Source: Margaritispora aquatica | Taxonomy: Eukaryota > Ascomycota > Leotiomycetes > Helotiales > Discinellaceae | DNA length: 64,000 nt | Reading direction: 5' to 3' | Assembly: GCA_007644065.1 (NCBI GenBank) | Contig: VJWN01000007.1 | Span: forward strand, 1,550,001 to 1,614,000 | Shown here: piece by piece, positions 1 through 12,237 of the stretch | Position numbering within the stretch: position 1 is the stretch's first letter | Layout: each line of letters begins with the position of its first letter | Notes under the pieces: generated by a model | Told to the model about the DNA's origin: nothing | The model's database searches: none | What the model saw: the letters and a program-made list of their open reading frames with translations, nothing else | Made by a program: the position numbers and the translations under genes

Positions 1-2056
1 AGCTAAAATGCCTATTTTATAGCGGAAAAGTGGAGTGGAGATTCAGTCCGTTTGTTAACACAATCAGAGCTGTTAGTTACCTGAACTTCAGGTCAAAAGC
101 GTATAGATATTACTTTGAACCTACCTACAAGCTAGTTTCGATCAGAATAGGCTTGAAAAGTGGAAGGTTGACAACGCTAGTTTCGAGTGGATGGAAGGCT
201 GGTGTACTTAGTCTCGGGCACGAAATTTATATTTTTTGGGTCGACATGTCAAGAGGCATCACAGGCAGGGCGTCTTAGGGCTTGCGATAAGATTTATGTC
301 CGCTTTGACGAGTCTTAATTCTAGGTTATGTTGCTATGGGACGTCTGAGGGCAGCGATCAAAAGGATCGCAGTACAGTTCAAAGGTGGCGCCCCCCAATA
401 TGACAATAAACCTAATGAGCATTCCACCCTCTTATAGCGATATAACTTGCGGTCAGAAAGAGAGACCCAATGCGTATAGGTTGTATTTTCCGAAGAAGAT
501 ATTGTTCAAAAGCTCGATTACATCAGTATATCCCAATGTGCCGCATCATCCCACTGTTCTGTCTGCCCCCACTTCCCCATCCTTTGAGCTGCATGTGTGC
601 AGGGTTCTCCACGTTCTCAGCCCTATGTCATATCTCGGTAGTATGCAGATCGATGCGCACGGCCCAGTCTCGAAAGACGTCTAGATTGTAATGCGACTTT
701 GGTTGCTTGATCGCACGGGGGGTGTTGTAAATATTTATCGAGGAGTGTGTCTCTGGTGGTAGGTTGGGAAAGGTCGGGATAATCGGAGCACATGGTTATA
801 GCTGAAAATATTGTGGTGGTTGTCGATATGTTGGGACTGGGTATGACACGACATTTTGTAGACGAATGGCACATTCGCTGTTTGCGTCGCTGATCTTCTA
901 CTGCTACATGTGCCTCTCCATGTAACAGCTGTATATCTTATGTATTGTGAATTCGATATGCGGTATACTTAGGTCAAGCTGTGCGTAGGAAGGCTGTTGG
1001 ATAGCGAGGGATCGTGCCACAACTGGGAAGAGTCTGTAACAGATTATTAGCTCGACAGGCAGGACACTTGTTCTGCGACTGGGCGGATTTGTATGTTGAG
1101 CTTCTGCGAGCATTTAAGGGCTTCTGTGATATTGTGACTTGAGTTGGGGTAATTTTGGTGTTCAGTGATGACTGTTGCATCCTCTTCTTGAACTCGGAGC
1201 TGCGCTGAGAGATGTGTAAAAGACCAGCAACCATTCTCTTGAGCTTATTGATATTCATACTAAGATATTGAAAATATCAGCTTTAGTGGTTTTATGAGGC
1301 AGCCTTAGATTGAGACATTGTATTTGTTGGAGATCGAGGGTTGTTGGTCAGGGGCATACTCAAGAGGAAGACCGAGGAGACCATGGGTTCTGAAATGCAT
1401 CTAGAGAGAGGAATATATCCCAGCTCTGATGCAACTATCATCCATATGTGCACGAGAAGATGAATCCAAGACTCCCAGACTCCAAATCGTCGAATTTATG
1501 TAATCTCTCGTCTTGCATATATTGTAAAATCTTGCACTCGCTCCAGCGACCCTGATACAGTCGCGTTTGTGATCTGAAATTCTCACGTTGGCACTTTGGC
1601 TAAGCACAACAAACTAAGCCCACACAAAACTCTTGCCTAATCCTCCCTTCTTCACAAACACACCAAAAACAATCCTTGCTTCAATCAAGGAAAGCACTCT
1701 AATAAATCGACCACGACGCCAAATCTTCTGCGGAGCTTCTGGATATCCTTTCAAGTAATTATCCACTTATTGGGACGTACCACAGGAATTGGGCAATATT
1801 ATTCCCATAAGTTCTCCTCGTGTGGCCGCGCCTATAACCTTCTCCGCTCCATTATCATCGTTGGAAAATCTTCTGCACGCCATCCCGTCGACACAGACAA
1901 CAACTTAGCTGTACTCTTCGACGAATAGACTCATCCTGTGCAACAGATATTGTATAACTTTCACTTCTGCAGATTCATCCGCAGTTTTCATCTGCGTACA
2001 CCTCAGAGGTGAAATCAATTAACGCCAGTATCGCATCTGCATCTGCAAAGAAAGCC
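1..2056. other. Gene-free left edge and upstream region
   Basis: Short open frames occur on both strands (for example minus 623-874 and 974-1258), but none shows a recognisable domain, splice-supported continuation or coding-like composition. The last few hundred bases before 2057 are pyrimidine-rich on the plus strand, as expected for a fungal promoter and 5' UTR of the next gene. Nothing else is supported here. Confidence 0.5.
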
Positions 2057-5000
2057 ATGGCCAGTATACTGCCTCAACAAGCACACAGTCAGAATACAAT
2101 GCACACAACACAGATGGCAACAATTACTGAGCCAACAACCACTGGTCCTCGCCAAATCTCAGCTTCTGAGCCTTCTTCCACAGATGGTACCGTAAATGTC
2201 TATGGTCCACAGCTCAACGCTTCCAGCAACAGCACCTCTAACCAACTTCAACTCCATCAACCTCATAACCAACTCCAGGTAAGTTTGAAGTGAAATGACC
2301 ACTCTAACAGGTGCTGATTCTTGTAGATCGGACTCGATCAATTGTTCAACAACATTGTGCAAAACAGTCCAACACAGCCATATCCGCAAATACAGCAAGC
2401 TACTCATAACCAATACTCTGCCCAACCAAGTATGACACCTCATAGTAGGGCTCCAGGTCCAGCGCAGACCGGATTCCAAGCTGTAAACAGTGGCTTAGGC
2501 TCATCTGACGCAAGCGACACGAAATTTATTGAGACATTGTTCTGGGACAGTCTGGTAAACGACAAACAAGGATTGTTCTACCATGCTGTCATGGATTTTT
2601 CCCCAAAAGAAGATGATACTAAGTACGGTATATGGCACAAAGACAGTGTTCCTCGACAACGCTATACAACAGATTGTAGCAAGACAGAGTACTTAACTCC
2701 AGTACCTCTCACGAAGTATTTCCCCAAAATTCTGCTTTGTGTAAGTTCATCAACTATCAAATCTGTATGGCAAACACTAATTTGCAACAGCGAACAACCA
2801 AAATGGAATGTCCCGATCATTATATCGCTCTTAATCCAGGTCAAGAAGTCGTCAAATCAGAAGGACTCGATATCGACATCCAGGTATTGTCAAGAATATG
2901 CCCAAAGGGCTGGGACAGATCAGATGGCAAGAACCCATCTAAACTTTGGGAGTATTCCATAATTCTGAAGACTGAGTACCATGGTACAATATACGAAAAA
3001 CTCGTCCATATTGGGGTAGATACAGTGGAGGGACAGCCTTCCCCTTTGTGGGGAGATGTGAACATAGTAAGTGAACACCTGTCACCCATTCTCGGAAGAT
3101 CTCCGCTGTTTAGTGCTCAAACTGGCTGCCTATCGCAGTGTATAAGATAAACATAGCTAGTCAATCTGAGGTCCATTGTGGAGTCATGCATTGGTATCTC
3201 ATTGAGAAAAGATAATAGAGCTAACATAGAACCAGGCAATGAAGAACGAGATGTCCGCTTGGATGGCAAGAGTTATTGACGGCAATCAACTGAGGGCACC
3301 CCCAAAGATGGCAGTCTATCAATTTCAAGGCCCAAATTCTCAGAGACCAAACTTTCAAAGTCCTGTTATGCAAGGGCCAGTCGTTCAAGGACCAAATACC
3401 TCTGCAAGAGTTGTTCGAGGATCATTTGCTCAAGGACCACAGATGCAATCGTCAAATGCTCATAGACCAGGCGTTTGCGGTCCTAACTTTCAAATTTCTC
3501 ATATTCAGGGCCCCAATATTGATCGTTTTCAAGTTGCTACTACCCAAAGACCAATTACTCAAGGAACGATTACCCGAGCACCAAATCCCCAAATTCCAAT
3601 GGCTTATGGACCAAATTCTCAAGGAACAATTACTCGACAACCATATCCCCAAATGCCAATGGCTTACGGACCAAGAATACAAAAATCAAATGCTCCTACA
3701 CCAAATTCTCAAGGTCCAAGCCTTCATGGTCCTGATATTCAAGGTCCGAACTTTCGAAGCCCAGCTATGCAAGGCCCAACCATTCGAGGCCCAGCTACTC
3801 AAGTTCGAATAGCACAAATGCCAATTGCTCAAAGAACGGATATTCAGACACACACTATTCAAAGACGTATCGTCGGTCAAGCCTCACAGAGCAACACGCC
3901 TGCTCCACCTCCCTCCCAACAACATGATGCAGGGTTACTACCAGCAGTCATACATCGTCAGCCTTCTTCAACTCCTTCATCAGCGATGCCGCATCTGCAA
4001 ACGATGCCGAACTCCAGCATAACACCTCAGCCGTTCGGACCAACTACCTCTGGCTTTGGAATACTCGTTACCGCTGGGGATTCTCGGACGCAAAACCAAA
4101 TCACAAGGAGAGCTGTGGCGATCTCTAATGAAGAAAGAAGGATGCCCGCGCAGAGACCTACTAGCACAACAAGCAACAGAACGGGGTTACATGCAAGCAC
4201 AAACCAAGGCATAAAGAGGACAATTGACCAAGTTGGAGATAGCAACGTTCCTGGTGCTACCACGGCCTTGGAGGGCAATCACCGAGCAAAGCGCCTTGCA
4301 CCAAGTCCTCGTGGTCTGGTTCCTTCGATTGGAAGTACACCGAGTCCCCCCACTCCACTTTCTCCGATGAGTAGTACCCCGACTCCTCCTGTTTTGAATC
4401 CTTCAATCAGAGATGCCACCCGAAATGCCACACTCGGAAGTCCTATCAAGTCTCCGGTGCTGCAGTTTAACGGCATAAATGTCTTGGACCTTACCAGAGA
4501 AAGCGCAATGAGATTGCAAGAAAAGATCGAGAAGCAAGCAAGAATGCCAGAGCTTGGAGATGAGCAACTGGCACTATGGAACAGGGCTGCAGACTCTATT
4601 GCACAACTGTTAAGCGAGCAAAATTTCTCGCAAGAAAGCTTCAGAAGTTTTCTTTCTTTCACGAGGACAAGTCAAAGTCATGACAGACAACAGTTGAGTA
4701 TTCAGCGCAGAATAACTCCTCCCAGCCAGCTGGCTGGAGCTATGTATTTGAGGCCTCAAAACCAGATCCATAGGCTTCAAGACAGCAACTATCCGCAAGC
4801 GGGACAACAAATACCAGGACAACCAGCAGTGGCAACAATTGGCACTAGCCAATTGTCAAACCATGAGCAAAACAGACGAGAATCTGTTCATGCAGTGAAT
4901 CAGATGCCTAGAGCTTCGGGAACCCTGCATCAGCACCAAGTTGAGCAAAGACACTTAGGTTCACCCACCTATAATCCGGCTTATAACCCACAACAGATTT

Positions 5001-5719
5001 TCCCAACAATGTCCCACATTGAATCTGCCACGGTTACACCAGTTTCGTTCAGAGTCAACGAAAATGGTGGTCCACAGCTTCAGCAGAGAATGTTCGGACA
5101 TATCCAGAACGAAAACATTAGGCAACATGGGCCCATGCATTCTTTCATGGCGAATCCTATGCATAATCAATATCGGCATCCGATGCATCCCCTTCCAGGA
5201 AATATTCCACAGCAGGCACCGCACGCGGGATACCAGAGCTTGCCACTCCAGCAGTCTAATGGTGAAGCTCAAAGGTATGGACGTATGACATCGCAACAAA
5301 TGCCTCGGCATCAAATTCCTGTTCAAGGCCCTGCCCAAAGTGCTACTTTCTATCAACCAGGTCCAAGTATGGATGACGTATTTGGATGTTCTATAAATCG
5401 TACTTCCGAACCACATCAGAATGAGCAAGCTGGTCCGCTTCGTTTTCCCAACCATCACCCGACCTTGACGAGTTCTTTTGGGACGCCAGTATGTACCTCA
5501 ACATCTGTTTCTCCACCGAGCCATGCACACGGAGACAGTCGACGTTCGGCAAATGCCAATCATCAGTTGGTGAGTGGTAATCCGAGCGTTGTAGACCAAC
5601 ACATGCCATATGATCCCAAAGCTGATCCAAGATATCAGGCGTCCCAGGCCAAACTTGTGGACGATCTGAAGTTGAAAACTTGGGCGGGAACAGCCAATGA
5701 GTTCGCGACAAAGGCTTGA
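2057..5719 (+). CDS. Proline/glutamine-rich GP-repeat protein, function unknown
   Basis: I do not recognise a family. The start ATG at 2057 has a strong context (gccATGgcc). Five exons join in phase 0: 2057-2278, 2327-2740, 2791-3066, 3114-3170 and 3236-5719, giving about 1150 residues. The 57-nt fourth exon comes from reading 3067-3235 as two introns (47 and 65 nt) rather than one of 169 nt; both versions keep the frame. Residues about 75-325 look like a small folded region (motifs ETLFWDSLVNDKQG, GWDRSDGKNPSKLWEYSI, EYHGTIYEKLVHIGVDTVEG). From about residue 330 to 520 the protein is an irregular repeat built on Q-G-P units spaced about 6-8 residues apart. The remainder is low-complexity P/Q/S/N/M-rich with a basic patch (NHRAKRLAPSPRG) that could be a nuclear signal, and a charged C-terminus (YQASQAKLVDDLKLKTWAG). 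A nuclear or RNA-associated scaffold is only a guess. Confidence 0.75.
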
Positions 5720-8700
5720 TTTCTAAGGGTCCGCCAATATTTGCTGGCATTTGTCAAACGCATAAATCGCAAAGCCTTATCTTCAGCATCATTACTGTAC
5801 TTGATATTGCACCCTGTCTTAGAAACTACTGCAGCCTAGATAATGATTACTCGAGTCACAAAGAGGCTTGATGTAAGACCTTTCTGAGGGAAATCATGTC
5901 AATGGATGCCACTGGGTGTAGTCGAATGTACACATACATTTTCAGGAGGTGGAGAGATCTGTGTAAGTTTGATCTCGATGGTTGTATGATCTTGGCTTGT
6001 TGCAAGAGTTTTAGATATATTAGCAAGAGTAGAGTTGTACAGACCTCTATACCTGATGATTTATTGATGCTATATCTCAAACGTTTTGTATCATAGTCAA
6101 TAAGGGTATACTTTTTACAACTTTGTATGTTTCGTACCTAGAGAAATTATTGTATGTTTTTGCAATCAGATAGAATTTGCATAGAGCTTGTCAAACTCTC
6201 TGCTATTCGCCTATGCTTTATCAATACAATTACAACTATTAATCAGATTGATGTCTGACTGACCTATTGTTCATTCAACACGCCTTTCGTTGTTTTCGAT
6301 ATCCCCGCCCCTGTTGTTACCTAAGGCAGAACGCGGAGGCTTAGTGATGCTTTATTTCACCGCCTCAGCCAGAGAGAAGGGGCGTGGGTAATTTACATCT
6401 CACCGCCTGATTCTGCCTGTGGGCAGAAAACAAACAGTTATCACACCCCACAAATAGGTAGGTACTAGGAGTTGAAGAGTGTGTATGGGGAGGACAAGGT
6501 ACGTAATTGATATGTACCTTGAAGCCCTTTAGACTTATTATTCTTCTTCAAGCTCTTGAACTCGTCCCTTGGTTGACATCCACCTAGCCTTAAGCGAATG
6601 ATGTTTCCTTGCTTCTTGTGCCAAGTGCGTGAGCGATATCTTGCGGTTTGGTATAGCATCACCGCTGCGGTGCTTCCTCCTAAGCTCAGTGTTGGCCACG
6701 AGTTCACCATAGTACTCAGTACTCTCGAGAGTATACTCAAGAAGAGGAGGAAAATTGACAGGAGCGAAAGGTGGAGGAGGTTCAAGACTGAGGAGAGCGG
6801 AGGGGTAGTGTTTCGAGAACACTGGTAGTGTAGCTGCTTTGCCAGCTTGGGTCAGACCACTGAAATCCTTAAGGTTGGCGCCCAAGTCATTTGTTTGTTT
6901 CTACATTCTTAGAGGTGTGCGCTGAGTCGCAACCAAAGCTCATGGGTACTATCCATGGTCCGTGGAGAATTGTCATGTCTGAGCCAGACTTCTACTGGGA
7001 TTGGTTGGACCTGTGAGTGATTGAAATCCATAGACATGATGTTGATCAGAGAGATCACTGGTCAATCTTGAGACCACACATTGCTTTCCTCCAGCAAAGT
7101 AGCTTCCTGGCTATGGAAATCTTCAACTCAAATATTGCGCCATCCAGTGTGAAAGGCTTTGAAGACTCTGTAACTTGAAATCTTCAAGGTCCTTCCCTTT
7201 CTCTTTTCGTAATTGTTGTGTAAGTCCAAAATTCGACTCCGGGGCATCAAGAGTCCGTCATTTTATTCTTCATTGACATGGACCGATGCTCGGATTTCTT
7301 GGAGATTTGAGGATATTGATTCCGAGAGCTCCTTTGCTTTTCATATGGAGTACTTTGTCCAGTATCTTCAGACCTGTGGAAACCCCAGGCACTGTTACAA
7401 GATCGATCAACACCTTCGATCGGCTCGCAGAGTTGGCAAGTCGAAATCTAGTTTATTCTCCCAGGAAAATTAGGGTGAGATTTTGTGAAAATGTCCAATA
7501 AATTCGTCCAAGAAATGGTGTAGCTGATCAAAAGTAATGGCCTCTTTCAAAAGAGTAAAAGTACTGTTTACTCTCCCTCATTTTGCCAATTGCCTCAATC
7601 TGCCACAGCAACATCTCATGAATCCATCTGTCGTATTCGCCAAGTCTAACTTCGCCTTCTTGTAGTATAATCGTGTCCTGGCTTAACGCTTAACGAGCCA
7701 ATCAATGGTAGTCACCACATCTAAAGAGCTTTTGGTACCTGCAAAACTCATGTTAGCTCAGTTCTTACGCAATTTAGAGTTGCGGAACATACCTTAACTT
7801 CATTCCCAGCGAGCTCAAGCCACGGTTGGTGGTACAGTGATGCCGATGGTAGCCATAGTGGTATTTGCTCTCCACTTTAACTGGTAAAAATTACAGTGTG
7901 GGGAGGGTACTGGCTGAGGAAACACGGCTTGAAGACGCTAGAAAAACCTCAAGTCTCTTTTCCCACATTCCAACAGCACAGTTGCTACTATCATTGGCTC
8001 GCTAAGCTCCCGCTACACAAAACCTCAGGTGTCTTTGGGCTACCTTATGGTAGAAGAGATACGAGTCGATTGCAACGAGCTTAAGCAACAAAGTTACCAT
8101 CGAAGAATTGATGCTGCTGCGGTTTCTGTTGTTGTTACTAGCGCTGCTGCAAAGGAACATGTCTTAGAGAAACAAGTTGTTTGAGTCTGAAATATGCATC
8201 CTTCTCTCGCAAATGTACCAGGATAGAAGGCTAATCTAGACGGCCACTACGTTGTATTCACTTGAACCAAGGGCGGTTAGTAATTTCGATGGTCTCATTA
8301 ACGTCTCTTGTTCTTGAAGAAGACATAATTATTTCCACCAATTGATTTGCTTTCGGTGAGACGAACAACCTGATCATGTGAACTCTTGTGTTAGATATGG
8401 TAAGTCTAAACGTCGGGATAACGACAAGTGTCCTCGGTCTAGGAAAAGACAGGTATAACGTTTAGTTGATCGCTCTTTAATACAACGGTGCGGGGATCTA
8501 CGTGTGGTTGTTTGGTATGCTATATACGGAGTGCGTAATGCAGATTTTAGCGCCAATTAACGGGAAGGAGCTTCTTAGCCATGGTTATCTATTGTCACAT
8601 CGGCCATACTAGACGTCGCGTCTTATCGCACTCCATGGAAAGCACATGAAAAAGCTACGCAATTGTCGGTATGGAATAAACGATTGGTTGGTAAGCGATG

Positions 8701-11700
8701 TTTGAGTACAATCAACTCGTTTAAATCGCAAACCGAGGTGACTTCAAAAAAGACAATCCAGTTGTGTGCCTAATTATGATGCATTTGATAAGATGATTTG
8801 GCTAGTGACTAGTGCTTCCGAGAGGGCGAGGTTTCGCTTCTAATATGATAGACACTGGTGAGCTTTATTACTTTCGTAGCTAGCGCTTCTCAACACTGAT
8901 AGTTCCCATTCTCCATGATTATCGATTTAGGGCCTGATGGAGAAATTTCAAACTTGATGACATGAATTCAGCTTTGTCCATACGGCTTGTTCGTTTGGCA
9001 TATTTCAGAAGACGGCTGGCGTTACGGTACAATAGTTGGGTATGATATCTGTCGGAGTTGGTTTCAGTGAGAAGTATGATAGTATAGAATTGCATTGTGA
9101 ACGAACCTAATAGCTTATCAGCTAAGCATATAAAACAACTGTCCCAATGGTCGACTACTTTCTTGCAGCATAAAACCCTGCAAACCTTTCACTACATCGC
9201 ACTATGATCTTGGCCTTCCTAACGACCTTCTTGGCCATAACCATGTCAACGCATCTAGCTTATAGTTTCGAAGTACATGTGTTTCCTGTGAGGATGAACG
9301 AGGAGATATTGTCGAGAGTCCCTCTGGGGTTGCCGGGAAGGATGCGAACTGTTGCATAATGACGTAGCCTAAACAGTAAGAGTGGTGCGTCTTTGGTCTG
9401 CAAATCTAGGACAATAAGTTTAGATCATGAAGAGGATTGTTGAGGTAAGCGTATATCGATGGCATGAGCTAGGGATAGTTTTCTTTGGTACTTTAAATAC
9501 CGAAGACGAGCCTCGCTATGGCCGCGATCGCTAAAAGATGGGAAAAGATGCAATGGAATGTGGTTTTGGTCTACGAATCCTGGGGAAACGTATAGTAAAT
9601 GCTGGTGAAATACGAATACTCTTAACGAGCAATTAGAATCTCAAGACACATTTTCATTCCGCTGTACTAGTCCCCAGTGAAAGGGACGTACGATGAAGCA
9701 CATTGTGATGAGAAAGAAGGAAGAAGTGATTGAGTGCTAGAGTAGGTTGAAACCGGCTACATTCGTCTTCGTCGAAGCCGAAAACTTAGATAATATGTAA
9801 TCAAGTATTGTAGTTATTGACAGAAAATTTCGCCTATTCCTGTTGATTCTATACTCTTTCAATGTGTATGATATTTATACACATTCTAAGGCACATTCTA
9901 TCCAGCTGGATTTCTGTCTTCGACGGTGATGAATTTCTACAGCCTCAGGTTCACTCAATCATCACTGACTAGTGTATCTTTGCTTGCTGCTTGGCGCGCC
10001 GTGGGGATAAAGCTTGTCCTACCGCCCAGTCACTGTAGAAAATGACCTCATCGTCTCCTTTCCGCTCTGCTCGGTCCGGCCCATGACAGCATTAAGCGAT
10101 GTTGTAGCTGCCCATTCAAAAACAGCAGAATTGTTAAGCGAGGATCGATTCGCGATGCATGTAGACTTAGCCGATGACTGAGTGGATTGTGGTACTGACG
10201 AATGCGAAACGTCCAGGGGAGGTTTCGAGGTTCACAATGGTTATATGTTGGCCAGCTGATAAACTTCCTATGTAACGCACGCTGATAGAACCAACCCAGA
10301 CTATGATCTTCAAGCCAAGGTCAAAGCGGTGAGAGAACATTCTTCTCTGTTGCAGACACCTGGACTTCGCAGGTCGGTGCTATCTCACGTACCATCAAGT
10401 AGAATCTCGATAGTGCTCGGGAGTCTCAAATCACGCTGGCATGAGTACAAATAATCTAGGGATCGAAAGATGACAATTTTCCCAATGCCAAACAATTACG
10501 GATTAGGAAAGCACGAAACCTCAGACCTGCAAGGAGCACAGCAGAACAAAGGAATTCTTCATGACTTGCACCGGCATCTTGACTGAACTCTCTTCGTAAG
10601 CGAGACCGTAGAATGTGAACTTGACAGCGAATTATACCTAATTGTGAAATGTCTCCGAACCCCAAGCCTCCCAAACACATTCACAGCACTAGGCATCGAG
10701 TCTCAGCATCAGGCGATAAATGGGAATAACCGAATCGACGTTCTTGTCAGCTGGATATGCGCTGAGTCCAGTCTCAGCTCAGATCCGCGATGGATATGTT
10801 ATCCTTCTGCTTCCCTAGATATCTCACACATCATCTGGACTTCACAGTCACTTTGAACTCACATACTAACACCCTCTCTTCCATGTCACATCCCTTCACT
10901 CTGCTCCGTAATAAAAAATTCTCACCTCCTAGACTACCGAGACCAAGAACTTCCTCTCCACATGACTCTCGCCGCCACCGCTGCATCAACGTCTTCTCCA
11001 CACGAGGAGAGACAAGCCGCAAGCCCGTGTTATTCCCCAGCAGAATCAGATGTGAAACATTACTGACACGGGCGGAGGATGGACTGTACGTGCTTCTTCT
11101 CTCCTCTCACGCCCGACAAAAGCAACGACACGCAATTTGCGGATATTTGCCGTGCACTACCAACAACAATGGTGGCTGTTGGGCTTACTTTTGGAAGATC
11201 ACGCCGCCGTATTGGCGTGTAAGAGGTCCATGTCCGTATTTTGGTGTGTCTACTGACAATTCTCAGGGTGGGGCTGAGTTTGCGCCGAATGAGAAGTGCG
11301 AGTTGGCCGCAGAAGGCGGAAGGCGGGAGGCGGAGGGACAGCGCATCGGTAAAGGTTTCGGTCGGAGAAAGGCCGTTTTCTGTATTTTCTAGGATGTTAG
11401 ATGACAGACCGACAGACCGACAGACCACCTTATCTTTTGCAAGGATTTGTGAATTGTGAGAATGTAGTGATGCTAATTGTCCCGCGGAGTTGTACGGAAC
11501 TACGAATACTCCCCCTTATTCTAAAAATAGTATACTGACTCCATTGACACAGTGCTTTGTCGTTGGCGAAACATACCTACCTAGGTGGATTGTATGGCGT
11601 ACATGGTATATTCTTCCATTGGGGACACAGAGATCCATTTCCCTTATTCTAGAATAACGATACGATATTCTGAATATGGGAATCCGTCGCTATTCAACGT

Positions 11701-12237
11701 GACTTAGACCAGGCTCTTTGGATGGAAGATCGAAACAAGTAATCGATGCTCAAATGCTTACCATGAGTGATGCCATGGCAGGAAGCATACGAGTCCAAAA
11801 ATACATCCTACGGCTGGAAAGCACAAATGAGTATTGATAATAACATTCATCATCATCACCATCAGACGAGAGAATATCAAAGTGCAAAAAAGTCCATGTG
11901 TAGCCATGATGTCGTTACTCCAAGCGCATACAAACAAGAATGAATTCTGGGTATACGATGTTGATCCAATAAATACAAGAACAAATGCATATGACACCAA
12001 GACTCCCCGAAAAGACACAAATACCTTACTTTGACCTGGATCATCCATTTCATCCATGGTCTCCTTACATGAACTGTCGCTCCCATCAGCGCTCCCCTCC
12101 CATAGAATACAATATGAAAAGCCCTATACAGAGGCAGTCTCCATCTCTTTCATCGTCTCATCACCCCATGCACATCTTATACCTAGCCAGATATGTCTCG
12201 CAAGCATAATGTCGTTGATAAATGTCGATCTTCCATG
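5720..12237. other. Long intergenic region with no convincing gene
   Basis: About 6.5 kb without a supportable complete gene. Base composition is not extremely AT-rich, so a strongly RIP-mutated transposon is not obvious, and I found no terminal repeats or transposase and reverse transcriptase motifs. One coding-like fragment at 6538-6885 (minus) is listed separately. A short tandem repeat (GACAGACC units) lies at 11403-11427. The region could hold non-coding RNA, UTRs of the flanking genes or decayed sequence; I cannot tell which. Confidence 0.5.
6538..6885 (-). pseudogene. Orphan coding-like exon or gene remnant
   Basis: A minus-strand frame of about 115 codons ends with two TAA codons and looks coding: it has hydrophobic-proline segments (LLSLEPPPPFAPVNFPPLLE) followed by a charged helix-like stretch (NRKISLTHLAQEARKHH, LKARWMSTKGRVQELEEE). 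It has no ATG in frame. A splice acceptor (ttcag at about 6863-6867) could make it the last exon of a gene, but I found no upstream exon that joins it convincingly. It may be the remnant of a small gene or the 3' exon of one I cannot reconstruct. I do not recognise the family. Confidence 0.3.

Noticed and set aside
4961..5458. Antisense open frame inside the GP-repeat protein
   Set aside because: Shadow of the coding frame in a low-complexity region.
10790..11392. 200-codon plus-strand open frame in the gene-free region
   Set aside because: It has a true ATG, but its R/S/P-rich composition and overlap with an equally long antisense frame suggest chance.
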